A stretch of 64,000 nt of DNA, from positions 558,001 to 622,000 of the forward strand of contig NZ_BMWT01000001.1 of the NCBI RefSeq assembly GCF_014651375.1, read 5' to 3'. Within the stretch, counting starts at the first letter, position 1. Each line of letters opens with the position of its first letter. This DNA comes from Tateyamaria omphalii. GTDB taxonomy: Bacteria; Pseudomonadota; Alphaproteobacteria; Rhodobacterales; Rhodobacteraceae. The position numbers were made by a program, and so were the translations under genes. Positions 17,495 to 25,326 of the stretch are shown in pieces. Under the pieces are notes generated by a model that had not been told where the DNA came from, searched no databases, and worked only from the letters and a program-made list of their open reading frames with translations.

Positions 17495-18499
17495 ATGGGT
17501 CAAAGACCAACCATACTGGATGTTGCCAAACGGGCGGGCGTGTCGAAATCGACCGTCAGCCTTGTCTTGCAAGGCAACAAGACGGTCAAGGAATCGACCC
17601 GGCAGGCGGTGCGGCAGGCGATGGCCGACATCGGCTATGTCTACAATCGTTCGGCTGCAACCTTGCGCTCGTCTTCCTCCGGGCTGATCGGTCTGGTGAT
17701 CAACGACCTGCGCAACCCGTTCTTCACTGAATTCGCGGCCCTGTTTCAGATGGAACTGGCCAAGAACGGCTTTGCGACCGTGCTTGCCAACTCGGACGAA
17801 GACCCGGACCTGCAGACGCGCATGATCTCTTCGCTGGTTGAACATGGTGTGTCCGGCTTCATCGTGTCGCCCAGCTATGGGTCCGAACAGGACGCCCTCG
17901 CCGTGCTCGAAGCATCCAACACCCCAACGCTACAGGTGTTCCGCGCGCTCGATGCCAGTGATCGCAAGTTTCCCTTCGTCGCGCCGGATTATGAACTTGG
18001 TGGGCGCCTCGCGACCGAGCATTTGCTTGAGATGGGGTGCAAGCGCATCACCTTCCTGGGTGGGCTGGATGGTCGCCCTGTCACCGAGGAACGGATGAGC
18101 GGCTACCTCGCGGTCTTGTCCGAGGCCGGGATCGAACCGCTTGTCATGACCGGTCAGGCGACGCGATCCTTCGGCAAATCCATGGCTGCCGACCTGCAAG
18201 CCAAACACCCGGATGTCGATGGCGTCCTGTGTTTCAACGACCTTGTGGCGCTAGGTGTGCTGGCGGCCTGTCCCGAGCTTGGCGTGCGCGTCGGCACCGA
18301 CCTGCGGGTCGTGGGTTTTGACGATATCGAAGATTGCCGCGACAGCTATCCGTCCCTGACCTCGGTCAGCTGCAACATCCCTGACTTTGCAAAATCAACA
18401 GCCGCGCAAATCCTTGGGTGGATCAAGGATGGCAAACGCCCCGCGCTGACCGCCCGCAGCCCGGTCCAACTGATCAAGAGGGCATCCAGCGGACCCTGA
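17495..18499 (+). CDS. LacI-family transcriptional regulator of the catabolic island
   Basis: A 334-residue regulator. The N-terminal helix-turn-helix T-I-L-D-V-A-K-R-A-G-V-S-K-S-T-V-S-L-V-L (about 6-25) and hinge N-R-S-A-A-T-L-R-S-S are typical LacI/GalR, followed by a periplasmic-binding-protein-like effector domain (G-L-I-G-L-V-I-N-D-L-R-N-P-F-F to V-V-G-F-D-D-I-E-D). It follows the Dabb gene by 36 bp in the same direction and so is probably made from the same transcript. It is the obvious candidate to bind TGGAACGTTCCA at 5861-5896 and 18551-18562, with a sugar-like inducer. No operator copy lies directly before the regulator gene itself. Confidence 0.93.
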   Translation: MGQRPTILDVAKRAGVSKSTVSLVLQGNKTVKESTRQAVRQAMADIGYVYNRSAATLRSSSSGLIGLVINDLRNPFFTEFAALFQMELAKNGFATVLANSDEDPDLQTRMISSLVEHGVSGFIVSPSYGSEQDALAVLEASNTPTLQVFRALDASDRKFPFVAPDYELGGRLATEHLLEMGCKRITFLGGLDGRPVTEERMSGYLAVLSEAGIEPLVMTGQATRSFGKSMAADLQAKHPDVDGVLCFNDLVALGVLAACPELGVRVGTDLRVVGFDDIEDCRDSYPSLTSVSCNIPDFAKSTAAQILGWIKDGKRPALTARSPVQLIKRASSGP

Positions 18500-18550
18500 T
18501 TACAAGGCGCCCGACAGTGGGTGGCCCCGAAACACGCTGCGTTAAAACGA

Positions 18551-18562
18551 TGGAACGTTCCA
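18551..18562. promoter_or_regulatory. LacI-type operator O3 before the second transcript
   Basis: Third perfect copy of TGGAACGTTCCA, in the 91-bp gap between the lacI-family gene and the Gfo/Idh/MocA gene, ending 28 bp before that ATG. It implies a separately controlled promoter for the last two genes of the island. Confidence 0.75.
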
Positions 18563-18590
18563 AGCGCCGGCAACACAGAAGGAAAAGCAC

Positions 18591-19754
18591 ATGACGGAAG
18601 TAAGAGTCGCAGTTCTGGGCGCGTCTGGCTGGATGGGCAAGGTTCACACCATGGCCTACCAGACCTTTCCGCATTTCTTCGGAGACGGCGGTGGCACAGC
18701 CCGCGTCACGGCCCTTGTCGAGGCTAACCCCGATGCGGCCAAGGGTCTGGCTTTTCGTGCACCGGGGGCCAAAATCCTGACCAACTGGCAAGAGGCGGTC
18801 AACGACCCCGACATCGACCTGATCGACATCTGCCTGCCGGACAAGCTGCACTATGACGTCGCCAAGGCGGCCCTTCTGGCAGGCAAGCACGTCTATTGTG
18901 AAAAGCCATTGGCCGACACCGCCAAAGAGGCACGCGAGCTTGCGGATATAGCCCGCGAAAAGGGTCTGATCACGCGCGTCGGCCACTCCTTTCCCCGCAA
19001 CCCGATCCATGACCGCGCCAAAGAGATCATCGATGCGGGCGAGATTGGCGAGATCAAGCTGTTCAAGGGCTGCCAGCACGTGGATATCTATGCCGACCCG
19101 CTTGCCCCTTACATGTGGCGCGCCAATGGTGATCTCGCCCCGACGGGCATCATCGGCGACACGGGAAGCCATGTGTTCAGCTTCATGGATTTTTTGATCG
19201 GGCGCGTTTCATCGCTGATCGCCGACAGTTACATCACCGCCCCGAAGCGTCCCAAGATCGACGGGGTGGATTTTGGCGGCGCAGCACCGGAGATCACGGA
19301 TCAGACCGAGTGGGGGGACGTCACCAACCCCGATGGCACAAACCTCCTCTGTACCTTTGAGAACGGCGCGAAAGGCATCGTCGATTTCAGTCGCGTCGCC
19401 ACCGGCCGCAAGTTCATGCAAACATATGAAATCTACGGCACGAAGGGCAGCCTCGCGTACACGTTCGACGAGATCAATCGCCTGCGGTTCTATTCCAACG
19501 ATGATCCAACCGGGCGGCGGGGTTTCCGCGAAATCGACGTGGGCCCTGAACACCCGACCTATGGTGCGTTCCTGCCGCTGCCCAACTTTGCCTTGGGGTA
19601 TAACGAGAGCAAGATCATCGAAGTGGCCGAAGTCATTAAATCGATCACAACTGGCACGCACATGTGGCCCACCTTCGAGACCGGTCACCATATCTGCCAA
19701 ATCGTGGATGCCTGCATGGCCTCTGCGAAGCAGCGTGCATGGGTCGACATCTGA
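18591..19754 (+). CDS. Gfo/Idh/MocA-family NAD(P)-dependent oxidoreductase
   Basis: A 387-residue oxidoreductase of the glucose-fructose oxidoreductase / inositol dehydrogenase / MocA family. The Rossmann motif is V-L-G-A-S-G-W-M-G-K-V-H (residues 8-19), the catalytic-Lys motif Y-C-E-K-P-L-A is near residue 104, and G-D-T-G-S-H-V-F-S and the C-terminal dimerisation beta-sheet follow. Members oxidise or reduce a ring hydroxyl or keto group of sugars, inositols or pseudo-sugars with NAD(P). A candidate operator sits just upstream and the SdhA-like gene follows after 19 bp. In this context it probably works on a keto-intermediate produced by the GMC enzymes. Confidence 0.92.
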   Translation: MTEVRVAVLGASGWMGKVHTMAYQTFPHFFGDGGGTARVTALVEANPDAAKGLAFRAPGAKILTNWQEAVNDPDIDLIDICLPDKLHYDVAKAALLAGKHVYCEKPLADTAKEARELADIAREKGLITRVGHSFPRNPIHDRAKEIIDAGEIGEIKLFKGCQHVDIYADPLAPYMWRANGDLAPTGIIGDTGSHVFSFMDFLIGRVSSLIADSYITAPKRPKIDGVDFGGAAPEITDQTEWGDVTNPDGTNLLCTFENGAKGIVDFSRVATGRKFMQTYEIYGTKGSLAYTFDEINRLRFYSNDDPTGRRGFREIDVGPEHPTYGAFLPLPNFALGYNESKIIEVAEVIKSITTGTHMWPTFETGHHICQIVDACMASAKQRAWVDI

Positions 19755-19773
19755 TCAGTGAAAGGAAGACCAA

Positions 19774-21864
19774 GTGGTGCTCTCCGTCCCACAAGACATT
19801 CTTGATGCGCTCACGGACGTGGTCATGCCGCGTTTGCCGGCAGAGCCTGCACCGGACCGGCACATAACAGCCTCGGGCTACGACATCCCTGTGTTTCCTT
19901 GCGGCGCCGTAGTGATCGGCAGCGGCGCGGCGGGCCTGCGTGCCGCGGTCGAGATGAAGCGCCGCGACGTGGATGTCGCGGTTATCAGCCAAAGCGCATG
20001 GGGGGGAACCTCGGCCTGTTCCGGGTCGGACAAGCAAACGCTGCACACCGCGAATACCAAGGATCAGGGTGACAATTTCCAGGCCATGGCTGCCGCCATC
20101 CGCGCAGGCGGCGCGATGGACGAAGACACGGCATACATCGAGGCTGTCGGCTCGATCCGCGCCATGGCGTCACTGCAATATCTCGGCCTGCCGCTGCCGC
20201 AGGACGATCTTGGTGGCACACTCCGATATCAGACCGACCATGACGAGGTTGGACGCGCCACCTCCTGCGGGCCGCGCACCTCCCGGCTCATGGTCAAGGT
20301 GCTGGCCAAGGAAGCAATCGGCCTTGGCATCCCGCTGTTCAATCACACCACGGCCGTGAAGGTGCTGACCGACGGTTACGGGGACCAGGCGCAAGTGACC
20401 GGTGTTCTTACGATCCGGCCCAAGGCACGTACTGAAACCAACCCGCTTGGCCTCGCGCTGTTCCAATGCGCGGCGCTCGTCTTTGCCGCCGGTGGTCCGG
20501 GCGAGCTCTATCGCGACAGCGTGTTCCCCAACGGGTGTTTTGGCACGCTTGGGCTCGCTCTGGAAACCGGGCTCGAACTGGTCAACATCACGGAAAGCCA
20601 GTTTGGCATCGGCACCCGCCGCGAAGGATTCCCATGGAACCTGTCCGGCACTTATGTGCAGGTGATCCCGCATATCTATTCTGTGGATGACACCGGGACC
20701 GAGCACCACTTTCTCGCCGACTACTATCGCACCACACAGGAAATGGCGTCGAACATCTTCCGCAAGGGCTATCAATGGCCCTTCCACGCAAGTCGGATGC
20801 TCGATTTCCAGTCCAGCCTCGTGGACCTTGCGATCTTCACCGAAAGCCAAAAGGGGCGGCGGGTCTTTATGGACTTCAACCGCAACCCGCTGCCCGTGCC
20901 GGGGGATCAGGGCTTTGATCTTGAACGGCTGGATGACGACGTGCGCACGTATCTTTCAAATGCCGTTGCCTCGCACGATCTGCCCATTGATCGGCTGCGC
21001 CACATGAACCCGCTCGCGATTGAACTCTACAAACGCTACAAGGTCGACATCACCTCGGACCCGCTGGAATTTGCGGTCAACAACCAGCACATGAACGGCG
21101 GTATCGCGGTCGATACCTGGGGGCGGACCAACATCGCCGGGATTTATGCGGTGGGCGAAGCGTCGGGTACCCATGGCGCAACCCGGCCCGGTGGGTCCGC
21201 TTTGAATGCCGGTCAGGTATTTGGCACCCGCGTGGCCGAACATGTCGCCGCCAGCGGCAAAGCCCATGCGCGGTCAGATACTAAGCCGCACATCGACCGC
21301 GCCATTGCTGAAATACAGGCCGTTATCAAAACGGACAGCCCGCACAGGATCAAGGACATCCGCACCGACATACAGGCCCGGATGAGCGATCACGCAGGTA
21401 TTCTCTGCACCGCCAAGGACGTGACATCGGCACGGTCACAGGCGCAGCACCTGAACGACGCCATCCGCCAGAACGGAATTGCATACACGCGTGAAAATGA
21501 AATTGGTCGTGCCCTGCAATGGCAACAAATGGCCCTCGCGTCCGAGGCTGTTTTGACCGCCCTTGATCACTACATCTCGAACGGCGGGGGCAGCCGGGGG
21601 GCACGGGCCATATGCGATCTGGCAGGCACCGCCTTGCCCATGGCCCGGACAGGGCCGTTGCCACATGTCAGGTTTCGCCCCGAACGTGATGCAGATATGC
21701 GCGAACAAATCCTCGTGCGGCTCGACGGCACAGACATGGTGATCTCGACCCGCCCCAACCGCGCTTTTGACCCCAATGCGAAATCCTTTTTCGAACGGGA
21801 TTGGCCTGCCTGGCTCACTGGCGGCATTTACGATCTGTCTGCCGAGCATGATCAAACGAGCTGA
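19774..21864 (+). CDS. FAD-binding SdhA/fumarate-reductase-like flavoprotein
   Basis: A 696-residue flavoprotein of the succinate dehydrogenase / fumarate reductase / L-aspartate oxidase superfamily. The FAD site is V-I-G-S-G-A-A-G-L-R-A near residues 47-57, G-G-T-S-A-C-S-G-S-D-K is the His/Ser flavin loop region, and F-A-A-G-G-P-G-E-L-Y plus Y-A-V-G-E-A-S-G-T-H-G-A are the later family motifs. The last ~120 residues are an extension. GTG at 19774 is the start, with AAGGAAG 5 nt upstream; a second GTG follows directly. No iron-sulfur partner gene is adjacent, so it may be a soluble dehydrogenase or reductase of a ring or unsaturated acid. Exact reaction unknown. Confidence 0.85.
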   Translation: MVLSVPQDILDALTDVVMPRLPAEPAPDRHITASGYDIPVFPCGAVVIGSGAAGLRAAVEMKRRDVDVAVISQSAWGGTSACSGSDKQTLHTANTKDQGDNFQAMAAAIRAGGAMDEDTAYIEAVGSIRAMASLQYLGLPLPQDDLGGTLRYQTDHDEVGRATSCGPRTSRLMVKVLAKEAIGLGIPLFNHTTAVKVLTDGYGDQAQVTGVLTIRPKARTETNPLGLALFQCAALVFAAGGPGELYRDSVFPNGCFGTLGLALETGLELVNITESQFGIGTRREGFPWNLSGTYVQVIPHIYSVDDTGTEHHFLADYYRTTQEMASNIFRKGYQWPFHASRMLDFQSSLVDLAIFTESQKGRRVFMDFNRNPLPVPGDQGFDLERLDDDVRTYLSNAVASHDLPIDRLRHMNPLAIELYKRYKVDITSDPLEFAVNNQHMNGGIAVDTWGRTNIAGIYAVGEASGTHGATRPGGSALNAGQVFGTRVAEHVAASGKAHARSDTKPHIDRAIAEIQAVIKTDSPHRIKDIRTDIQARMSDHAGILCTAKDVTSARSQAQHLNDAIRQNGIAYTRENEIGRALQWQQMALASEAVLTALDHYISNGGGSRGARAICDLAGTALPMARTGPLPHVRFRPERDADMREQILVRLDGTDMVISTRPNRAFDPNAKSFFERDWPAWLTGGIYDLSAEHDQTS

Positions 21865-21976
21865 TCAAGTGCAGTTAGTGCCGGGCCTGATCCGCGAAGC
21901 CGCCCGCCTTCGTGGGTCAGTCTGTCTCCGCACCGGTTAAAACCGGCATAATCCACCGTCCGCACACCCAACCTAC

Positions 21977-21991
21977 TGTCACGTCGTGACA
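21977..21991. promoter_or_regulatory. Inverted repeat upstream of xthA (possible operator)
   Basis: The 15-bp sequence TGTCACGTCGTGACA is a perfect 7-bp inverted repeat around a single base, in the 260-bp gap between the SdhA-like gene and xthA. It is long enough to be a dimer-binding site; no regulator can be named. Confidence 0.45.
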
Positions 21992-22031
21992 ATAACGAAA
22001 TCATTGAAATCCCGTGAACAGGGCGAAGGGC

Positions 22032-22049
22032 TTGTCCCCGCGGGGACAA
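22032..22049. promoter_or_regulatory. 18-bp perfect palindrome in the xthA leader
   Basis: TTGTCCCCGCGGGGACAA is fully self-complementary, 75 bp before the xthA ATG. It could be an operator, or a stable fold-back in the 5' leader of the mRNA, although a loopless palindrome favours protein binding. Confidence 0.5.
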
Positions 22050-22124
22050 AACGCATTTTCCGGGTGGAGACTGCGGTTTCCGGCGTCTACTCTGGCCTCC
22101 AAACCCGGATTTCTGGAGCCGCCC

Positions 22125-22913
22125 ATGCCCTTCACCCTCGCCACCTGGAACATCAATTCGGTCCGCCTGCGCGAACCCATCGTGCTCAAGCTGCTCAAGG
22201 AAGAAGGCCCCGATGTGCTGTGCCTGCAAGAATGCAAAAGCCCCGTCGACAAGATCCCGCGCGAAGGGTTCGAGGCGCTGGGCTACACCCACATGGTTGC
22301 GCGGGGGGACAAAGGCTACAACGGGGTCGCGATCCTGTCGAAAATCCCCATGGTCGAATCCAGCGCACAGGATTTCGCGGGCCTTGGCCACGCGCGTCAC
22401 ATTGCCGGACAACTCGAAAACGGCGTGACGGTCCACAACTTCTATGTCCCCGCCGGGGGCGATGTGCCGGATCGGGAAAAGAACGAGAAGTTTGGCCAGA
22501 AACTCGACTACCTCACCGACATGCGCGACTGGTTCCATGGCGACAAACCGCAGAAATCCATCCTCGTGGGTGACCTCAACATCGCCCCGCGCGAAGATGA
22601 TGTGTGGTCCCACAAACAGCTTCTGAAAGTCGTCAGCCACACGCCGATCGAGGTCGAGCATCTTGCCGAAACCCAAGACGCAGGCGGCTGGATCGACGTC
22701 ACACGGGCCGACATCCCCGAGGGGCAGCTCTATTCCTGGTGGTCTTATCGCGCCAAGGATTGGGACGCCGCTGACAAGGGACGCCGCCTGGATCACGTCT
22801 GGGCCACCCCCGACATCTCGAACGCCGCCCACTCCAGCCGTATCCTGCGCGACGCCCGTGGCTGGGAAAAACCCAGCGACCACGCTCCGGTCTTTGCGAG
22901 CTTCGACCTTTGA
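22125..22913 (+). CDS. xthA: Exodeoxyribonuclease III
   Basis: A 262-residue AP endonuclease / 3'-5' exonuclease of the ExoIII family, active in base-excision repair. Metal and catalytic landmarks: T-W-N-I-N-S-V-R (Asn near 7), L-Q-E-C-K (Glu near 35), Y-N-G-V-A-I-L-S, V-G-D-L-N-I-A-P (Asp/Asn near 150), and the terminal S-D-H-A-P-V (catalytic His). R-R-L-D-H-V-W-A precedes it. The ATG at 22125 has GGAG 7 nt upstream and gives the canonical start M-P-F-T-L-A-T-W-N; longer in-frame starts lack homology. The GNAT gene overlaps its stop codon. Confidence 0.95.
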   Translation: MPFTLATWNINSVRLREPIVLKLLKEEGPDVLCLQECKSPVDKIPREGFEALGYTHMVARGDKGYNGVAILSKIPMVESSAQDFAGLGHARHIAGQLENGVTVHNFYVPAGGDVPDREKNEKFGQKLDYLTDMRDWFHGDKPQKSILVGDLNIAPREDDVWSHKQLLKVVSHTPIEVEHLAETQDAGGWIDVTRADIPEGQLYSWWSYRAKDWDAADKGRRLDHVWATPDISNAAHSSRILRDARGWEKPSDHAPVFASFDL

Positions 22914-23386
22914 TCCGTCCTGCACGTCTTGATGAGTTGGACGCACTGACCGATCTGATGCATCGGTCAAAGGCCCATTGGGGCTATGATGAAGACTTCA
23001 TGCAGGCAGCTCGTGCCGTTCTGGTTTTGACACCGAAAGATGTTGAGACCGGCGAACTGCGCGTGTTTGACAGCGACGGTCCGCAGGGTCTGTGCAAGCT
23101 GGTGGTGTGTGAGGATGGTGCCGAACTCGACAAGCTGTTTGTGGCCCCCGAGGGAATGGGCAAAGGTGTCGGGCGTGCCCTTGTGACCTGGGCAATTGAT
23201 CAGGCCCGCGCGAAGGGTGCCAAAACGATGCAGATAGAAGCGGACCCGGATGCAGTGCCGTTTTATGAACGCATGGGCGCGCGTGTGATCGGGGGCGTTC
23301 CGTCCGAAGCCATTGCAGGTCGAACCCTGCCGTTGATGCAGATTGACCTTAGTGGCTTGGCACCGGACGCCTGCGGGTCCATATAA
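22910..23386 (+). CDS. GNAT-family N-acetyltransferase
   Basis: A 158-residue GNAT protein starting I-R-P-A-R-L-D-E-L after an initiator. The acetyl-CoA loop is visible as V-A-P-E-G-M-G-K-G-V-G-R-A-L (near residue 83) followed by F-Y-E-R-M-G-A-R near 125, the standard motif A/B pattern. The start is a TTG that overlaps the xthA TGA (TTGA); no ATG gives a full-length domain. The acceptor is unknown. The pairing with xthA suggests only co-transcription, not shared function. Confidence 0.85.
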   Translation: MIRPARLDELDALTDLMHRSKAHWGYDEDFMQAARAVLVLTPKDVETGELRVFDSDGPQGLCKLVVCEDGAELDKLFVAPEGMGKGVGRALVTWAIDQARAKGAKTMQIEADPDAVPFYERMGARVIGGVPSEAIAGRTLPLMQIDLSGLAPDACGSI

Positions 23387-23420
23387 AGCGCGACCCGCCG
23401 CGCCAAGAAGGAATGACACG

Positions 23421-24338
23421 ATGATGGATTTGGGATTGTCCGCAGGCCCCGATGACGCCGACCTGATCAAGGACGGCTCCGAAGCAAGCTTCATGCAGGA
23501 TGTGGTTGAAGCCAGCCAGACCGTGCCGGTGATCGTCGATTTCTGGGCGCCTTGGTGTGGCCCGTGCAAAACGCTTGGGCCGATGCTCGAGGATGCGGTC
23601 AAGGCGGCCAAGGGCGCCGTCAAGATGGTCAAGATCAACGTGGACGAAGCACAGATGATCGCGGGCCAACTGCGCATCCAGTCGATCCCGACGGTCTACG
23701 CTTTCTGGCAGGGCCAGCCGGTGGATGGGTTCCAGGGCGCGGTGCCGGGGTCCGAAATCACCGAGTTCGTGGACCGTGTGATCAAGGCGGCGGGCGGCGA
23801 AGCACCCGGCGACAACCTGAACGATGCCGTAGCTGCAGCCGAAGAAATGCTCACTGAAGGTGCTGCCGTGGATGCGGCCCAGACCTTTGCCGCGATCCTT
23901 GGAGAAGACCCCAACCATGCAGGTGCCTATGGCGGGCTTGTCCGCGCGCATATCGCGATGGACGATCTGGATCAAGCCGAGGCGATCCTGAACGGCGCGC
24001 CCGCAGAAATCTCCGAGAGTGCCGAGGTTGAAGCCGCCCATGCCCAGTTGCAATTGGCCCGTCAGGCCGAAGATGCAGGCCCGGTTGCCGAGTTGCGCGC
24101 AGCGGTCGAGGCCGATGAAAGCAACCTGCAGGCCCGTTTTGATCTGGCACAGGCGCTGCATGCCAGCGGAGATGCCGAGGCGGCAGTCGATGAATTGCTC
24201 GAGATCTTCCGCAGGGATCGCGAGTGGAGCGACGGCGCTGCCAAGGACCAGCTTTTCACCATATTCGACGCGCTCAAGCCAAACGATCCAATTGTTCTGA
24301 ACGGACGTCGTCGTTTGAGCTCAATGATATTTGCCTGA
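23421..24338 (+). CDS. cnoX: Chaperedoxin CnoX / YbbN-type thioredoxin with TPR tail
   Basis: A 305-residue protein: a thioredoxin domain (about 20-130) with the intact active site W-C-G-P-C (Cys46, Cys49) and cis-Pro S-I-P-T-V, followed by TPR-like helices ending in L-R-R-R-L-S-S-M-I-F-A. This is the CnoX/YbbN layout, a holdase and redox-protecting partner of GroEL and DnaK. Unlike E. coli CnoX, which has S-x-x-C, this protein keeps both cysteines and should be redox active, as in other alphaproteobacteria. GAAGGAATG lies upstream of the ATG at 23421. It heads an operon with the LON-domain and Trm112-like genes. Confidence 0.88.
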   Translation: MMDLGLSAGPDDADLIKDGSEASFMQDVVEASQTVPVIVDFWAPWCGPCKTLGPMLEDAVKAAKGAVKMVKINVDEAQMIAGQLRIQSIPTVYAFWQGQPVDGFQGAVPGSEITEFVDRVIKAAGGEAPGDNLNDAVAAAEEMLTEGAAVDAAQTFAAILGEDPNHAGAYGGLVRAHIAMDDLDQAEAILNGAPAEISESAEVEAAHAQLQLARQAEDAGPVAELRAAVEADESNLQARFDLAQALHASGDAEAAVDELLEIFRRDREWSDGAAKDQLFTIFDALKPNDPIVLNGRRRLSSMIFA

Positions 24339-24365
24339 TCCGTTTCCCGGGCTAGCTGACATCCC

Positions 24366-25007
24366 ATGATCAAAGTGGCTGACCTTCCCGGCGTGATCCC
24401 GGTCTTTCCATTGCCGGGGGCACTTCTGTTGCCGCGGGCGCGCCTTCCCTTGCACATCTTCGAGCCACGCTATCTGCAAATGCTTGATGATGCTTTGAAA
24501 ACACCGCACCGCCTGATCGGTATGGTGCAGCCGAATGAGGTGGAAGGGCGCAAGGGCAATGGGCTGCAAACGATTGGCTGCGCGGGCCGGGTCACACAGT
24601 TTTCCGAGACCGAGGACAACCGGTACCTAATCACCCTGAGTGGCATCTCGCGCTTTCGGGTGCAGGATGAGGTGGATGGATTTACGCCCTATCGTCGGTG
24701 TGAAGTATCATGGTTTGGTTTTGACCGTGATCAGGGCCGCTGCGAGGAAGACCCAAGTTTTGATCGGCCCACGTTCCTGGACCTTCTGGGGCGCTATTTT
24801 GCTGCGCAATCCTTGTCGGCGGATTGGGAGACGTTGAAGGACGCGGATGACGAATTGCTGATCAATTCATTGTCGATGATGCTGGACTTTGACCCCGAGG
24901 ATAAACAGGCCTTGCTCGAAGCGCCGTCCCTCAGTACCCGTCGCGAAACCTTGATCACTCTGATCGAGTTTGCGTTGCGTGGCGGTGAAGGGGAAATGAT
25001 GCAATGA
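24366..25007 (+). CDS. LON substrate-binding-domain protein (ATP-independent)
   Basis: A 213-residue protein that consists of the N-terminal LON domain only, without the ATPase or protease parts of Lon. Recognisable stretches are [21 protein letters not shown] and I-G-C-A-G-R-V. The function of stand-alone LON-domain proteins in bacteria is not settled; substrate or chaperone-client binding is often proposed. It lies 27 bp after cnoX and overlaps the Trm112-like gene by ATGA, a gene order seen widely in Rhodobacterales. Confidence 0.9.
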   Translation: MIKVADLPGVIPVFPLPGALLLPRARLPLHIFEPRYLQMLDDALKTPHRLIGMVQPNEVEGRKGNGLQTIGCAGRVTQFSETEDNRYLITLSGISRFRVQDEVDGFTPYRRCEVSWFGFDRDQGRCEEDPSFDRPTFLDLLGRYFAAQSLSADWETLKDADDELLINSLSMMLDFDPEDKQALLEAPSLSTRRETLITLIEFALRGGEGEMMQ

Positions 25008-25180
25008 GCACGGAAATTGATCGTCGGGTGCTGGAGGCGCTGATCTGCCCACTCACCCATGTGACCCTGCGCTATGATGCCGAGAAGCAAGAGCTGATTT
25101 CCGAGACGGCGCAGTTGGCCTATCCCATCCGCAACGGCATTCCAGTCATGCTGGAAGATGAGGCGCGCAAGTTGGACTGA
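25004..25180 (+). CDS. Trm112/YcaR-family small protein
   Basis: A 58-residue protein starting [16 protein letters not shown] with the family ending [17 protein letters not shown]. This is the Trm112/YcaR family, single-domain proteins that in other systems activate methyltransferases. Only one Cys is present, so the zinc site of eukaryotic Trm112 is absent, as in many bacterial members. The start overlaps the LON-domain stop (ATGA). It is followed by a cluster of short palindromes. Confidence 0.9.
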   Translation: MSTEIDRRVLEALICPLTHVTLRYDAEKQELISETAQLAYPIRNGIPVMLEDEARKLD

Positions 25181-25187
25181 CGCGCGG

Positions 25188-25324
25188 GGCGGACGACACG
25201 TCCGCCTTACGATAGCCAGGTAAGGCGCAGCTTGCTGCGACCCAGCGACGATGCTCTGGAAGTGATGTTTTCAAACTGTAAGGCGCACGTGCCGTGCGCC
25301 CGGCGGAGGGTACCTCCGCCTTAC
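25188..25324. repeat. Cluster of REP-like hairpins with GTAA/TTAC ends
   Basis: Four hairpins lie between two genes: ggcggac/gtccgcc (25188-25206, then ttac), an inverted gtaaggcgcag/ctgcg unit (about 25220-25241), ggcgcacg/cgtgcgcc (25282-25300, preceded by gtaa) and ggcggagg/cctccgcc (25302-25320, then ttac). Units alternate in orientation, like BIME-type composite REP elements. A further copy lies at 34915-34937. They may stabilise mRNA 3' ends or act as bidirectional terminators between the convergent transcripts here. Confidence 0.7.
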
Positions 25325-25326
25325 TC

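Noticed and set aside
19774..21864. Assignment of the SdhA-like protein as true succinate dehydrogenase or L-aspartate oxidase
   Set aside because: No sdhB/C/D or nadA/nadC genes are nearby, the C-terminal part differs, and the LacI-type island context fits a specialised catabolic flavoprotein better.
22014..22124. Longer start for exonuclease III
   Set aside because: The added residues run through a perfect palindrome and have no family similarity; ATG 22125 has a proper ribosome site and the canonical N-terminus.
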